A stretch of DNA of 64,000 bases from Alkalisalibacterium limincola (GCF_008017755.1 NZ_VRTS01000005.1:62001-126000); one strand, 5' to 3'. Counted from the stretch's first letter, positions 32,738 through 42,400 are shown. A program made the numbers and translations. The notes: a model not told the origin generated them from the sequence alone.

Positions 32738-33232
32738 ATGCGCCCGATGCATGTCCTGATCGCCCTGTTCACCGCCTGCCTGCTGGCCCTCGCGCCGGCC
32801 TCCGCGCAGGACTTCCCCGAGATCGACTGGCTCGAGCTGATGCCCGAGGACGAGATCCGGATGCTCGAGGAGATGCAGGGCATGATCGACCACAGCGGCG
32901 ACGCGCCGGCGATGGAGTTCAACTCCACCCGCACCGTGCCCGAGGTCGACGGCCGCAACGGCAAGATCGTCGGCTACATCGTTCCGCTGAGCGTGAACGA
33001 GACCAACGAGATCCTCGAGTTCTTCCTGGTGCCCTACTTCGGCGCCTGCATCCACGTGCCGCCGCCGCCGCCGAACCAGCTCATCCACGTCAAGGCCGAC
33101 AAGCCCATCCCGATGGTCAACATCTGGGACCCGTACTGGGTCGAGGGCTCGGTGCACATCCGTCCGATCGAGAACTCGATGGCCAAGGCCTCCTACTCGA
33201 TGGACCCGGTGCGCGTGGTGCCCTACGAGTAA
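32738..33232 (+). CDS. DUF3299 exported protein of the zrg operon
   Basis: A 164-residue exported protein with a signal peptide ending near ASAQD. It contains the family core NGKIVGYIVPLSVNETNEI, followed by FFLVPYFGACIHVPPPPPNQ with a conserved Cys and His that could bind metal. It follows the permease by 17 bp and is the last gene of the operon. Its end overlaps the convergent phosphopantetheinyl transferase by 10 bp. A metal-related periplasmic role is inferred from context. Confidence 0.82.
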   Translation: MRPMHVLIALFTACLLALAPASAQDFPEIDWLELMPEDEIRMLEEMQGMIDHSGDAPAMEFNSTRTVPEVDGRNGKIVGYIVPLSVNETNEILEFFLVPYFGACIHVPPPPPNQLIHVKADKPIPMVNIWDPYWVEGSVHIRPIENSMAKASYSMDPVRVVPYE

Positions 33233-33876
33233 GTGCCCGGCGAATAGGTGATGCGGCGCGGGCCACCGCGCCAGGCCAGTGCCCCGAGGTAGCCCTCGGG
33301 CACGTCGAGCCAGCGCAGCACCCAGGCCCCGGCGTCGTCGCCATCGATCCAGCGCAGCGACGGCGCGCGCGGGTCGGGGTCGATGCGCAGGCGGTCCAGC
33401 CCGAACGCCAGGCCGCGGCCGATCGCCTTGAGCACCGCCTCGCGCGCCACCCACAGCCGATAGAAGGCCAGTTCGCGCTCCGCGCCCTGCAGCGTGGCCA
33501 GCCAGCCCGCCTCCTGGTCGGTGAAGTAGCGGCGCGCGATCGCCAGCGCGTTCGGCCGCGGCGCGATGCGCTCGATGTCCACGCCGGGCTGCAGGCCCCG
33601 CGCCGTCGCCACCAGCAACCACTCCCCGGCATGGCTGGCGCTGAAGCCCAGACGCGCCGGCGCACCGGAGGCGTCCATCGCGTCCGCGGCCAGCGCCGGC
33701 GCGCCATGCGCCCCGACGGCCAGCTTCACCGCCTGCGCATCGATGCCCAGGCACTCCCCCAGCACCTGGCGGACCCTCGGCGTGCTTCGCTCCCGGGGCC
33801 GGTGCGCGAAGCGCCACACGCCCACGGTGCCGGGGGCGGGCAGGGACGACGCGGCAGCGGTGGGATGGGCGGGCAT
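33223..33876 (-). CDS. 4'-phosphopantetheinyl transferase (Sfp type)
   Basis: A 217-residue enzyme that attaches phosphopantetheine from CoA to acyl carrier proteins. The core motifs are visible: GFSASHAGEWLLVA (around residue 90), GVDIERIAPR (Mg-binding Asp and Glu) and FYRLWVAREAVLKAIGRG (WxxKEA-like, here WVAREAVLK). It lies at the edge of the pigment cluster, divergent from the AMP ligase, so it probably activates the cluster ACP. Confidence 0.9.
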   Translation of the reverse strand: MPAHPTAAASSLPAPGTVGVWRFAHRPRERSTPRVRQVLGECLGIDAQAVKLAVGAHGAPALAADAMDASGAPARLGFSASHAGEWLLVATARGLQPGVDIERIAPRPNALAIARRYFTDQEAGWLATLQGAERELAFYRLWVAREAVLKAIGRGLAFGLDRLRIDPDPRAPSLRWIDGDDAGAWVLRWLDVPEGYLGALAWRGGPRRITYSPGTYS

Positions 33877-33993
33877 GCAGGCATGCTCCGGGCCGTCCGC
33901 GCCCCGGGTCAAGCGGAGGGAACTTGAGGTAACGCCGGCAATCCGCGACCCTAGCGCCCAAACCACGCCATCACCCGGAGGAGAACCGGCCCG

Positions 33994-35388
33994 ATGTCCG
34001 CCGTATTCACGCCCTCCGTCAGTGGCGGGCCGCTGCTTCCCATGCTCGGCGCCGTCCGCGCGGATGCGACCGTCGCCTTCGGGCCGGCCGGCGCGATCGA
34101 TGCCGCGCATTTCCTGGCCGACGTGCGTGCCGTCGCCACAGGCCTGCCCGAGGGCGGCTTCGCGGTGAACCTGTGCGAGGACCGCTACCACTTCCTGGTC
34201 GCGTTCTGCGCCGTGGCGCTGCGCGGCCAGGTCAACCTGCTGCCGCATTCGCGCGCAGCGCACGTGGTGTCGGAAACCCTGTCGCTGTACCCCGGCAGCT
34301 ACTCCATCATCGACACGCTGCCCGCCTGCGACACACTGCCGGTGCCGCCGCGCGCGCACCGCATCGAATGCGGTGCGCAACCCACGGGCGACGACGCCCT
34401 GGACGTGCCCGGCCTGGGCGCGAACCAGTGCGTCGCGATCGGTTTCACCTCCGGCAGCACCGGCCAGCCCAAGCCCAACGCGAAGACCTGGGGCGGGTTC
34501 AACGGCAGCAACGCGCGCAACCTGCAGCTGGTGCGCACCCTGCTGGCCGAGGGCGGTTTCCACCCCGGCACCGCGGCCTCGATCATCGCCACCGTGCCGC
34601 CGCAGCACATGTACGGCATGGAAACCTCGGTGCTGTTGCCGCTGCTGGGTGCACTGCCGGTGCACACCGCGCGCCCGCTGTTCCCGGCCGACGTGGCGCA
34701 GGCGCTGGCCGATGCCCCGGCCCCGCGCCTGCTGGTGACCACGCCGGTGCACCTGCGCGCGCTGCTGCGTTCGGACGTCGAGTTCCCGCCGATCGCCGCC
34801 GTGGTGTCGGCCACCGCGCCGCTCCCGGTCGACCTGGCGGTCGCGGCCGAGGCCAGGCTGGGCGCGCCGGTGCAGGAACTGTTCGGCTCCACCGAAACCT
34901 GCGTCATCGCCCACCGCCGCACCGCCACCGAGGCGGACTGGGAGTTGCACGAGGGCGTGACGCTGGCGCCCCAGCCCGACGGCAGCCTGGTCGAGGCGCC
35001 CTGGCTGGAGCAGCCGGTGGCGCTGCAGGACATCGTCGAGCTGCTGCCGGAGCGGCGATTCCGCCTGCAGGGGCGCAACGCCGACCTGCTGGAGATCGCG
35101 GGCAAGCGCGCCTCGCTGGCCGACCTGACCCGCCGCGTCCTCGCATTGCCGGGCGTCGAGGACGCGGTCGTGTTCCAGCCCGACGCGAGCGGGCACGGTG
35201 GCGTGCGCCGCGTGGCCGCGCTGGTGGTGGCCCCGGGTCGCGACGAGGCCGGCCTGCTGGCCGAGCTCAAGTCCGCCCTGGACCCGGTATTCCTGCCGCG
35301 GCCCCTGAAGTGCGTGGCCAGGCTGCCGCGCAACGACACCGGCAAGCTGCCGCGCGCGGCCCTGCTCGAGGCGCTGTCCGGCGGCTGA
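33994..35388 (+). CDS. xanA2: AMP-dependent ligase, 3-hydroxybenzoate:ACP ligase of the pigment pathway
   Basis: A 464-residue adenylate-forming enzyme. Motifs: [16 protein letters not shown] near residue 150, FGSTETCVIAHR near 294, GRNADLLEIAGKRAS near 360 and the C-terminal catalytic Lys in NDTGKLPRAALLE. In Xanthomonas the XanA2 ligase loads 3-hydroxybenzoate onto the ACP XanC to start xanthomonadin synthesis. Position at the cluster start and the presence of XanB2 and an ACP support the same role here. Confidence 0.85.
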   Translation: MSAVFTPSVSGGPLLPMLGAVRADATVAFGPAGAIDAAHFLADVRAVATGLPEGGFAVNLCEDRYHFLVAFCAVALRGQVNLLPHSRAAHVVSETLSLYPGSYSIIDTLPACDTLPVPPRAHRIECGAQPTGDDALDVPGLGANQCVAIGFTSGSTGQPKPNAKTWGGFNGSNARNLQLVRTLLAEGGFHPGTAASIIATVPPQHMYGMETSVLLPLLGALPVHTARPLFPADVAQALADAPAPRLLVTTPVHLRALLRSDVEFPPIAAVVSATAPLPVDLAVAAEARLGAPVQELFGSTETCVIAHRRTATEADWELHEGVTLAPQPDGSLVEAPWLEQPVALQDIVELLPERRFRLQGRNADLLEIAGKRASLADLTRRVLALPGVEDAVVFQPDASGHGGVRRVAALVVAPGRDEAGLLAELKSALDPVFLPRPLKCVARLPRNDTGKLPRAALLEALSGG

Positions 35389-35426
35389 GCCCCGGCCCGG
35401 CCTGGCCCGCTGCCACGGGACCGGGC

Positions 35427-36107
35427 TCAGTGGACCCGCTGGATCATCCGCTGGTGGCCGATCAGGCGCGCGTAGCGGCTGCCGATGTCGATCCAGCACA
35501 GGTACACCGCTTCGCGCAGCAGCGTGAGCGGCGGCTGCTCCGACCAGCGGAAAGCCGGTTCGGCGGCGCACAGGTGGTGCTGGAACCCCAGCTGCCGCGC
35601 CAGCTGGGCGCAGCGCGCGAGATGGTAGCGGTTCGACAGCAACAGCACCGGCCCGGGCTGGCCGGCACCCAGCAGCGCCCGGGCGTTGCGCAGGTTCTCC
35701 AGCGTGTCGGTGGACTGGTCCTCCAGCCACACCGGCACGTGCTCGGGCAGGCCGGCCGCGCGCAGGTGCCGATGGGCGACGGCCGCCTCGGTTTCGCCCC
35801 GGCCACCGCCCAGCAGCACCAGCGGCCGCTGCGGTTGCCTCCGCGCCAGCGCCAGTGCGCGTTGCAGCCGGCGCGAGAACTCCTCGTCCGGTCCGTGCGG
35901 GGCCAGCTGCTTGCCGAACACCAGCACGTAGTCGCCGCCCGCTTCGTCGTGGCGGCTGGCCCGCGCCACCCACCACACCCGGCCCAGGTAGGCCAGGTAG
36001 ACCAGGCCGAAACTGAACACGCAGGCCAGCAGCGACACCACGCCGGAATGCAGCATGTCGCGCTTGAGCAGCGGGTCGGGGTCGCGGGCGCCGGACATGC
36101 CGCGCAT
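35427..36107 (-). CDS. DUF218/YdcF-family membrane protein
   Basis: A 226-residue protein with an N-terminal membrane helix (about 22-42) and a DUF218 domain: VLVFGKQLAPHGPDEEFSRR, then VLLGGGRGETEAAVA and LEDQSTDTLENLRNA. This is the ElyC/SanA/YdcF group linked to cell envelope processes. It runs against the surrounding pigment genes, between the ligase and the ketosynthase. The start could be 36107 or 36098; neither has a strong ribosome-binding site. Its link to pigment synthesis is unproven. Confidence 0.82.
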   Translation of the reverse strand: MRGMSGARDPDPLLKRDMLHSGVVSLLACVFSFGLVYLAYLGRVWWVARASRHDEAGGDYVLVFGKQLAPHGPDEEFSRRLQRALALARRQPQRPLVLLGGGRGETEAAVAHRHLRAAGLPEHVPVWLEDQSTDTLENLRNARALLGAGQPGPVLLLSNRYHLARCAQLARQLGFQHHLCAAEPAFRWSEQPPLTLLREAVYLCWIDIGSRYARLIGHQRMIQRVH

Positions 36108-36194
36108 GATGCCGCGCGCGGCGTGAAGAGGCCATGGCAACTTGTTGCCCACCCGGCGCGCGGCGATACTTGTCACCGGAGAGGGAGAGAATTC

Positions 36195-37379
36195 TTGAGC
36201 AATGCACCCCATGGGCTGGTGGTCACCGCGCACACGGCCACCAGCGCCGCCGGCCGTGGCCGGCAGGCCCTGCACGCCGCGCTGCGCGAGCGCCGCAGCG
36301 GCCTGCGACACAATGATTTCGGGGCCGAGGGCCGCCTGGACTGCTTCATCGGCCGCGTCGACGGCGTCGAGGACAGCCCCCTGCCAGCCGAGCTGGCGGG
36401 CTGGGAGTGCCGCAACAACCGCCTGGCCTGGCTCGGCCTGCAATCCGACGGCTTCCTGGACGACGCGCGCGCGGTGATCGCGCGCCATGGCACCGCGCGC
36501 GTCGCGATCGTCATCGGCACCTCGACATCGAGCATCGGCGAGAGCGAGGACGCCTACGCCAACCTCGAGGACGGGCACTTCGCTCAACGCCATGCCCGCC
36601 CGCTGGTGCACACCCCGCACTCGCTGGGCAGCTTCCTGCAGGCCGCCACCGGTGCCGAAGGTCCCTGCGTGACGGTCGCCACGGCCTGTTCGTCGAGCGC
36701 AAAGGTGTTCGCCCAGGCCGAGCGCCTGATCCGCGCCGGCTTCGCCGATGCCGCGATCGTCGGCGGCGTCGACACCCTGTGCGGCAGCGTGCTGTACGGC
36801 TTCAACTCGCTGGGCCTGGTATCCAACCGCCCGTGCCGGCCGTTCGACGTGGACCGCAACGGCCTGTCCCTGGGCGAGGCCGCCGGCTTCGCGCTGCTCG
36901 AGCGCGAGGGCGACGGCCCGCGCCTGCTCGGCTGGGGCGAGTCCAGCGATGCCCACCACATGTCCAGCCCGCACCCGGAGGGCCTGGGCGCCCGCCTGGC
37001 GATGCAGGGCGCGCTGGCGCGAGCCAACCTGGAACCGGGCGACATCGACTACATCAACCTGCACGGCACCGCGACGCCCAAGAACGACGAGATCGAGGCC
37101 GGCGCGATCGCCCGGCTGTTCCCCGACACCACGCTGGCCAGTTCCACCAAGGGCTGGACCGGCCACACGCTGGGCGCGGCCGGCATCCTGGAGTCGGTCA
37201 TCGCGCTGCTGGTGCTCGAACACGGCGACGTGCCGGGCGTGCTCAACAGCGAACGCCTCGACCCGCTGTGCGGGCCGCAGGTGCATCTGGACAACCAACG
37301 GCGCGAGTGCCGCTACGTCATGAACAATTCCTTCGGCTTCGGCGGCAACAACTGCTCGCTGCTGTTCGCACGCGCATGA
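36195..37379 (+). CDS. FabF-like beta-ketoacyl-ACP synthase of the aryl polyene pathway
   Basis: A 394-residue ketosynthase with the active-site Cys in VATACSSSAK (near residue 167), the two His in NLHGTATPKND and GWTGHTLGAAG and the terminal NNSFGFGGNNCSL. It starts at TTG 36195, which has a strong GAGAGGGAGAG ribosome-binding site just upstream; no ATG fits as well. Translation is coupled to the next gene by an ATGA overlap. It should form the elongating heterodimer with the chain-length-factor protein that follows, as ApeO/ApeC do. Confidence 0.9.
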   Translation: MSNAPHGLVVTAHTATSAAGRGRQALHAALRERRSGLRHNDFGAEGRLDCFIGRVDGVEDSPLPAELAGWECRNNRLAWLGLQSDGFLDDARAVIARHGTARVAIVIGTSTSSIGESEDAYANLEDGHFAQRHARPLVHTPHSLGSFLQAATGAEGPCVTVATACSSSAKVFAQAERLIRAGFADAAIVGGVDTLCGSVLYGFNSLGLVSNRPCRPFDVDRNGLSLGEAAGFALLEREGDGPRLLGWGESSDAHHMSSPHPEGLGARLAMQGALARANLEPGDIDYINLHGTATPKNDEIEAGAIARLFPDTTLASSTKGWTGHTLGAAGILESVIALLVLEHGDVPGVLNSERLDPLCGPQVHLDNQRRECRYVMNNSFGFGGNNCSLLFARA

Positions 37380-38179
37380 GTGCCTCGATGGGCGCCGCCG
37401 TGCATGAATTCACCCTCAAGGGCCTGGGCTGGTGGTCGAGCGGGCTGCCCGACTGGGCCAGCGCCAGCGCCTTCGTGCGCACCGGCGAGGTGCCCGAGGA
37501 TGCCCGCCGCAAGCCGGCCCCGGAACTGCTGGCACCCAACGAGCGGCGGCGTGCACCCGACACGGTCGCGCTGGCGCTGCAGGTGGCGCTCGATGCCTGC
37601 GCCACGGCCGGGGAAGACCCCGCGCAGCTGTCCTCGGTGTTCACCTCCACCCACGGCGACCTGGCGATCACCGACTACATGTGCCAGACCCTGGTCGACG
37701 ATCCGGGCGCGATCTCGCCGACCAAGTTCCACAACTCGGTGCACAACGCCGCCGCCGGCTACTGGACCATCGGAGCGGGCTGCATGGCACCGGCCACGGC
37801 GATTTCGGGCTACCAGGCCAGCTTCGCCGAAGGCCTGCTGGAGACGATCGGGCAGCTCGTGGACGGCACCGACCCGGTGCTTCTGGTGGCCTACGACGCC
37901 CAGTCCACCGGCCCGTTGGCGGAAATCAGCCGCAGCGAGGACCTCCTTGGCGCGGCCCTGGTCCTGTCGCGCACCGACGGCGGTGAGGCGCCGCGCCTGA
38001 GGATCACCCGCGAGCGCGGCGACGTGCCGGTGGCCGATGGCCCGCTTTCAGCCCGCCACGCCGGCAACGCGATGGCGCCGATGCTGCCGCTGTTCGAACA
38101 GCTCGCGCGCGGCGTGTCCGGCACCGTCCTGCTCGAGGCCGGCCCCGGCTGGCGACTGCGCGTGGAGGTCGTGGCTTGA
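37376..38179 (+). CDS. Ketosynthase-like chain-length factor
   Basis: A 267-residue protein of the short ketoacyl-synthase-like family. Motifs include FTSTHGDLAITDYMCQTL and FHNSVHNAAAGYWTIGAGC. It lacks a TACSSS-type active site, so it should not condense on its own. It overlaps the ketosynthase gene (ATGA) and the glycosyltransferase gene (TTGA). In characterised aryl polyene pathways such a protein pairs with the ketosynthase as chain-length factor. Confidence 0.83.
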   Translation: MSASMGAAVHEFTLKGLGWWSSGLPDWASASAFVRTGEVPEDARRKPAPELLAPNERRRAPDTVALALQVALDACATAGEDPAQLSSVFTSTHGDLAITDYMCQTLVDDPGAISPTKFHNSVHNAAAGYWTIGAGCMAPATAISGYQASFAEGLLETIGQLVDGTDPVLLVAYDAQSTGPLAEISRSEDLLGAALVLSRTDGGEAPRLRITRERGDVPVADGPLSARHAGNAMAPMLPLFEQLARGVSGTVLLEAGPGWRLRVEVVA

Positions 38180-38975
38180 ACGCACTGCGCGTGGAGCAGG
38201 CCACGGCGCCGGACGTGTCGCGCGTGGCCGTGCTGATCCCGGCCCTGAACGAGGAGCTGCGCATCCGCGAGGTGGTCGAGGGTGCGCTGGCGCACTGCCC
38301 GAACGTCATCGTGGTCGACGACGGCTCCACCGACGCCACCGTGGAGCGCATCCAGGACCTCCCGATCACGCTGATCCGCCATGAGGTACGCCGCGGCAAG
38401 GGCGAGGCGCTGCGCGAGGGCTTCCGCCTGGCCTGCGAACGCGGCTTCGACGGCGTGCTCAGCATGGACGGCGACGGCCAGCACAGCCCCGGGGACATCC
38501 CGCGCCTGCTGGCGGCGGCCCATCGCTTCCCGGGCCACATCGTCATCGGCGCGCGCCTGCGCCGCCGCGCCCAGCAACCCGCGCTGCGGCGCATGGCGAA
38601 CGAGTTCGGCGACTGGGGCATCGCCTGGGCGGCCGGCTACCGCATCGCCGACACCCAGAGCGGCCAGCGCTACTACCCGCGCGCGGTCGCCGAACTCGGC
38701 GACCTCAGCGCCGAGGGCTTCGTGTTCGAGGCCGACATCCTGATCGAGGCGGCGCGCGGCTCGGTGCCGGCTGCGTGTCGGTGCCGATCGAATCGCGCTA
38801 CCAGGGCGCGGGCGCGGTGCAGCAGTTCCGCCGCAGCCACTTCCGTCCGCTCACCGACCTCTACCGCATCACCTCCCACGTGGTGGGCCGGGTGTGGACG
38901 CACGGCAAGGTCGTCTCGCGCTACGTGCAGGTGCGCCGCAGCCGGGCGCTCATCCACGACCCCGACCAGGGCTGA
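38176..38975 (+). CDS. Family 2 glycosyltransferase (frameshifted in this sequence)
   Basis: A GT-A fold glycosyltransferase, 266 residues when restored. It starts at TTG 38176, overlapping the previous stop (TTGA). Motifs: AVLIPALNEELRIREVV, VVDDGSTDAT and MDGDGQHSPGDIPRL (the metal-binding Asp set). The frame breaks near 38767-38774. The end, SVPIESRYQGAGAVQQFRRS to RALIHDPDQG, continues in another frame. One added base restores continuity. It probably adds a sugar or lipid-linked group to the pigment. Confidence 0.85.
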
Positions 38976-40228
38976 TGGGCCACTCGATCCTGCTGCTGCA
39001 GCTGGTCGTCATCCTGCTCGCCGCGCGCGGGCTGGGCTGGCTGCTGGGGAAGGTCGGCCAGCCACCGGTGATCGGCGAGATGGCCGCCGGCATCGTGCTG
39101 GGCCCGATCGTGTTCGGCTATTTCGCACCCGGGCTGCACGGCACGCTGTTCGCGCCGGCCAGCCTGCCGGCGCTCGACTCGCTCAGCCAGCTGGGGCTGG
39201 TGCTGTTCATGTTCATCGTCGGCGCCGAACTGCGCGCGCCCGAGGGCGTGCGTGCGCAGCTGCGCGAGGCCGGCTGGGTCGGCGTGCTCAGCGTGCTGGT
39301 GCCGGTGGCGGCGGGCCTGGCGATCGCGCCGGCACTGCACCCGGCGCTGGCCCCGGAGGGCGTGGGCTTCTGGCCGTTCGCGCTGTTCATGGCCGCGGCC
39401 ATGTCGATCACCGCCTTCCCGATCATGGCGCGCATCCTGAAGGAGCGCGGCATGACCCACACCCGCATCGGCCGGCTGAGCCTGAGCTCGGCGGCGATCG
39501 CCGACGTGCTGGCGTGGATCCTGCTGGCCTTCGTCGTGGCGATGATCACGTCGGACACCGGCTGGGGCGGCTTCTGGCGCATCATCATCGGCCTGGTGGC
39601 GCTCAGCGCCGTCGTGTTCGGTGTCGTCGGCCCATTGTTCAAGCGCGCGCTGGCCCGGCACGCCAGCGACGGCCAGCCCGGTGGCAGCCTGATGGCGGCG
39701 ATGCTCATCACGCTGTTCGCCTGTGCCGCGATCACCCAGTGGCTGCAGCTGCACCCGGTGTTCGGCGCGTTCCTGTTCGGCGCCTGCCTGCCGCGCGACG
39801 ACCGCCTGCTGCGCACGCTGATCGAGCGCATCGAGCACCTGGCCGTCATCGTGCTGATGCCGATCTTCTTCGCGCTCGCCGGCCTCAACACCACGCTCGA
39901 CGCGTTTACAGGGGGTGGCGGGCTGGCGCTGGGCCTGATCATGTTGGCCGCGGTCGGCGGCAAGATCCTCGGCGGCGCGGCCGGCGCCCGACTGGCCGGC
40001 CACAACTGGCGCGACAGCCTCGCGGTGGGCTCGCTGATGAACGCGCGCGCACTCATGGAGCTCATCGTCATCAAGGTGGGCCTGGATGCCGGCATCATCG
40101 GTCCGGAGATCTTCACGATGCTGATGATCATGGCGATCGTCACGACGGTGATGACCTCGCCGCTGCTGACGCTGTTCTCGGGCCGCAATGCGCAGGTGGA
40201 CACACCGGGCCGGCCCTCGCCATCCTGA
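38975..40228 (+). CDS. Cation:proton antiporter (CPA2 type)
   Basis: A 417-residue membrane protein with about 12 hydrophobic segments. The N-terminus LLGKVGQPPVIGEMAAGIVLGP and the later GAFLFGACLPRDDRL and LNARALMELIV-like segment (GSLMNARALMELIVIKVGLD) are typical of Kef/NapA-type exchangers. No cytosolic NAD-binding RCK domain is present. Its ATG overlaps the glycosyltransferase stop (TGATG), so it is co-translated with pigment genes. Its role in pigment formation is not established. Confidence 0.9.
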   Translation: MGHSILLLQLVVILLAARGLGWLLGKVGQPPVIGEMAAGIVLGPIVFGYFAPGLHGTLFAPASLPALDSLSQLGLVLFMFIVGAELRAPEGVRAQLREAGWVGVLSVLVPVAAGLAIAPALHPALAPEGVGFWPFALFMAAAMSITAFPIMARILKERGMTHTRIGRLSLSSAAIADVLAWILLAFVVAMITSDTGWGGFWRIIIGLVALSAVVFGVVGPLFKRALARHASDGQPGGSLMAAMLITLFACAAITQWLQLHPVFGAFLFGACLPRDDRLLRTLIERIEHLAVIVLMPIFFALAGLNTTLDAFTGGGGLALGLIMLAAVGGKILGGAAGARLAGHNWRDSLAVGSLMNARALMELIVIKVGLDAGIIGPEIFTMLMIMAIVTTVMTSPLLTLFSGRNAQVDTPGRPSPS

Positions 40229-40300
40229 GGCCACGCCGGCTTCACCCCGCCGCGCGGCGGAATCTGCTGTAGTGGCGCCATGGAAACAAGGAAAGAACCC

Positions 40301-41862
40301 ATGTCCGAAAAGTTCGACGTCGTCGTAATGGGTGGAGGCCTGGCCGGCCTGACGCTGGCGATGCAGCTGCGCGCGCGCTTCCAGGACCTGTCGATCCTGG
40401 TGCTGGAGCGCAAGCCGCACCCGCTGCCCGAGGCCGCGCACAAGGTCGGCGAGTCCACCGTGGAGATCGGCGCGCACTACTTCGCCGAAACGCTGGGCCT
40501 GCGCGAGCACCTGGAACAGGACCACATCCGCAAGTTCGGCTTCCGCTTCTTCTTCTCCGAAGGCCGCCGCGACATCGAGTCGGTCACCGAACTGGGCGTG
40601 CGCCGCGTGCTGCCGACGCCGAGCTACCAGATCGACCGCGGCATCTTCGAGAACTTCCTCGGCGAGGAGGCCCGCCGGCGCGGCATCGACTTCCGCGACG
40701 CGGCGGTGGTGCGCCGCTTCACGATCGGCGAGGGCGAGACCGACCACAGCGTCGGCTTCGAGCACGGCGACGCGCTGCACGAGGTCGGCGCGCGCTGGCT
40801 GTTCGACGCCTCCGGGCGCGCCGCGCTGCTCAAGCGCCGCCTCGACCTGGCCCAGGACAACGGCCACGACGCGAATGCCGTGTGGTTCCGCATCGACGAC
40901 CGCCTGGCGATCGACGAATGGTGCCAGGACAACAACTGGCGCGAGCAGTGCACGCCGGCGGAGCGCTGGCGCTCGACCAACCACATGGTCGGCCCGGGCT
41001 ACTGGGTGTGGCTGATCCCGCTGTCCTCCGGCGCACACTCCGTCGGCATCGTGGCCGACGCACAGATGCACCCGCTAAACACGATGAACAGCTTCGATCG
41101 CGCGCTGGAGTGGCTCGGGGAGTTCCAGCCGCTGGTCGCCGACCACGTCGCCTCGCGCCGCGACAAGCTGATGGACTTCGCGTTCTTCCGAAATTTCTCC
41201 TACGGCTGCAAGCACGTGTTCAGCGCCGACCGCTGGGCGCTGACCGGCGAATCGGGGGTGTTCCTGGATCCGTTCTACTCGCCGGGCAGCGACTTCATCG
41301 CGATCGCCAACACCTACATCTGCGAACTCGTGCAGCGTGACCGCGAGGGCGCGCTGGCGCCGTATGCACGCATCTACGAGGAGTTGTACTTCTCGTTCTA
41401 CCGCAACACGCTGCGCCTGTACGAGGGCCAGTACCCGATGTTCGGCGACGCCGAGGTGCTGCCGATCAAGGTGCTGTGGGACTACACCTACTACTGGGGC
41501 GTGCTGTGCCAGCTGGTGTTCCAGGACCGCCTGGCCGACCTGAAGCTTCTGGGCGAACTGCGGCCCGAGCTCGACCACGCCCAGGCACTGAACACGCGCA
41601 TGCAGCAGCTGCTGCGGGAATGGCACGAGCAGGGCGGGCATGCGAACCCGGCCACGATGCTCGACCAGGGCGGGCTGGACTGGTTCCACGAACTCAACCG
41701 CGGCCTGCACGACAGCCTCGACGAGGCCGGCGTGCGGGCGCGCCTGCGCGAGAACATCGCGCTGCTGGACCGGTTGGCCGACGCGATCGCCGAGCGTGCC
41801 GGCATGGCGCTGCCGACCGGTGCCGAAGGCGTGCGCCCGGCGTGTTCGGGCGCGCCGCCTAA
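40301..41862 (+). CDS. FAD-dependent halogenase-like enzyme (3' end frameshifted in this sequence)
   Basis: A flavin-dependent enzyme, about 520 residues when restored. The Rossmann motif GGGLAGLTLAMQL is near residue 10, then AHKVGESTVEIGAHY, the halogenase signature WVWLIPLSSG and LDPFYSPGSDF near 320. The start at 40301 has AAGGA 8-12 nt upstream. As written, the frame would run another 530 bp through a strong terminator and antisense to the next gene. One added base near 41836-41841 gives GVRPGVFGRAA and a stop at 41862. It probably halogenates or oxidises the aryl or polyene part. Confidence 0.78.
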
Positions 41863-41880
41863 TCTGAGGCGCGCCCGAAC
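41844..41880. terminator. Perfect 13-bp hairpin between convergent pigment operons
   Basis: Arms GTTCGGGCGCGCC (41844-41856) and GGCGCGCCCGAAC (41868-41880) pair perfectly around an 11-nt loop that holds the probable TAA of the halogenase. It lies between the rightward halogenase and the leftward exported-protein gene. There is no T-tract on either strand, but stem strength and position mark it as a bidirectional terminator. Confidence 0.75.
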
Positions 41881-41893
41881 AGCCCCTGCGCGA

Positions 41894-42400
41894 CTACATG
41901 TCGCCCAGGCGGGCGCCGTCCTGCGGATCGGCCAGCCACTCGCCGACGTCGCGGCCCAGCGCGCGCATCGTGCGCCCCAGCACCGAGCACGAGCCCTTGT
42001 AGCCACCGAAGGCGCCGCCCATCGAGTTGCGACGGCCGCGGAAGGCCGCCACCTGCTCGCCATCCTGGTACAGCTCCCCGCTAATGCGGCTGTACTTCTG
42101 GTGGCCGATGAAGGCGTTGCCCATGCTGACCGCATCGTCGATGCGCATGACCAGCACGCGGCCGGGCATGTCGGCCGACACCTCGCCGACCTGGTGGACG
42201 GTCACGCCCTTGCCGGCCGCGTACTCGCGGGTGAAGTCCGAGAGTTGCGTCGGCAACGCGGTGCACTCGCTGCGGATGTTGCTGGCGATCTCGGCCTCGT
42301 CGGCATAGCCGATGCTGCTGGCGACCGAAACGTCCTGCGCCTGCGCGCTGCCGGCCAACGCCATCGCCATGGCGAACGCCAGGCTGGTTGAAAGCTTCAT
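41894..42400 (-). CDS. Exported protein of unknown function in the pigment cluster
   Basis: A 168-residue protein with a signal peptide (MKLSTSLAFAMAMALAGSAQA, cleavage before QDVS). The mature part has HQKYSRISGELYQDGEQVAAF near residue 100 and a Gly-rich stretch RNSMGGAFGGYKGSC, and ends EWLADPQDGARLGDM. It resembles small periplasmic DUF-type proteins, but I cannot name a family. The start has AGGGGA upstream. It is the last gene of the leftward pigment operon. Confidence 0.65.
   Translation of the reverse strand: MKLSTSLAFAMAMALAGSAQAQDVSVASSIGYADEAEIASNIRSECTALPTQLSDFTREYAAGKGVTVHQVGEVSADMPGRVLVMRIDDAVSMGNAFIGHQKYSRISGELYQDGEQVAAFRGRRNSMGGAFGGYKGSCSVLGRTMRALGRDVGEWLADPQDGARLGDM

Noticed and set aside
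38921-41071. Long leftward open frame opposite the antiporter and halogenase
   Set aside because: It crosses two convincing rightward genes and carries no domain.
41863-42391. Readthrough C-terminus of the first halogenase
   Set aside because: It crosses a 13-bp terminator stem and runs antisense to an exported protein; one missing base explains it better.
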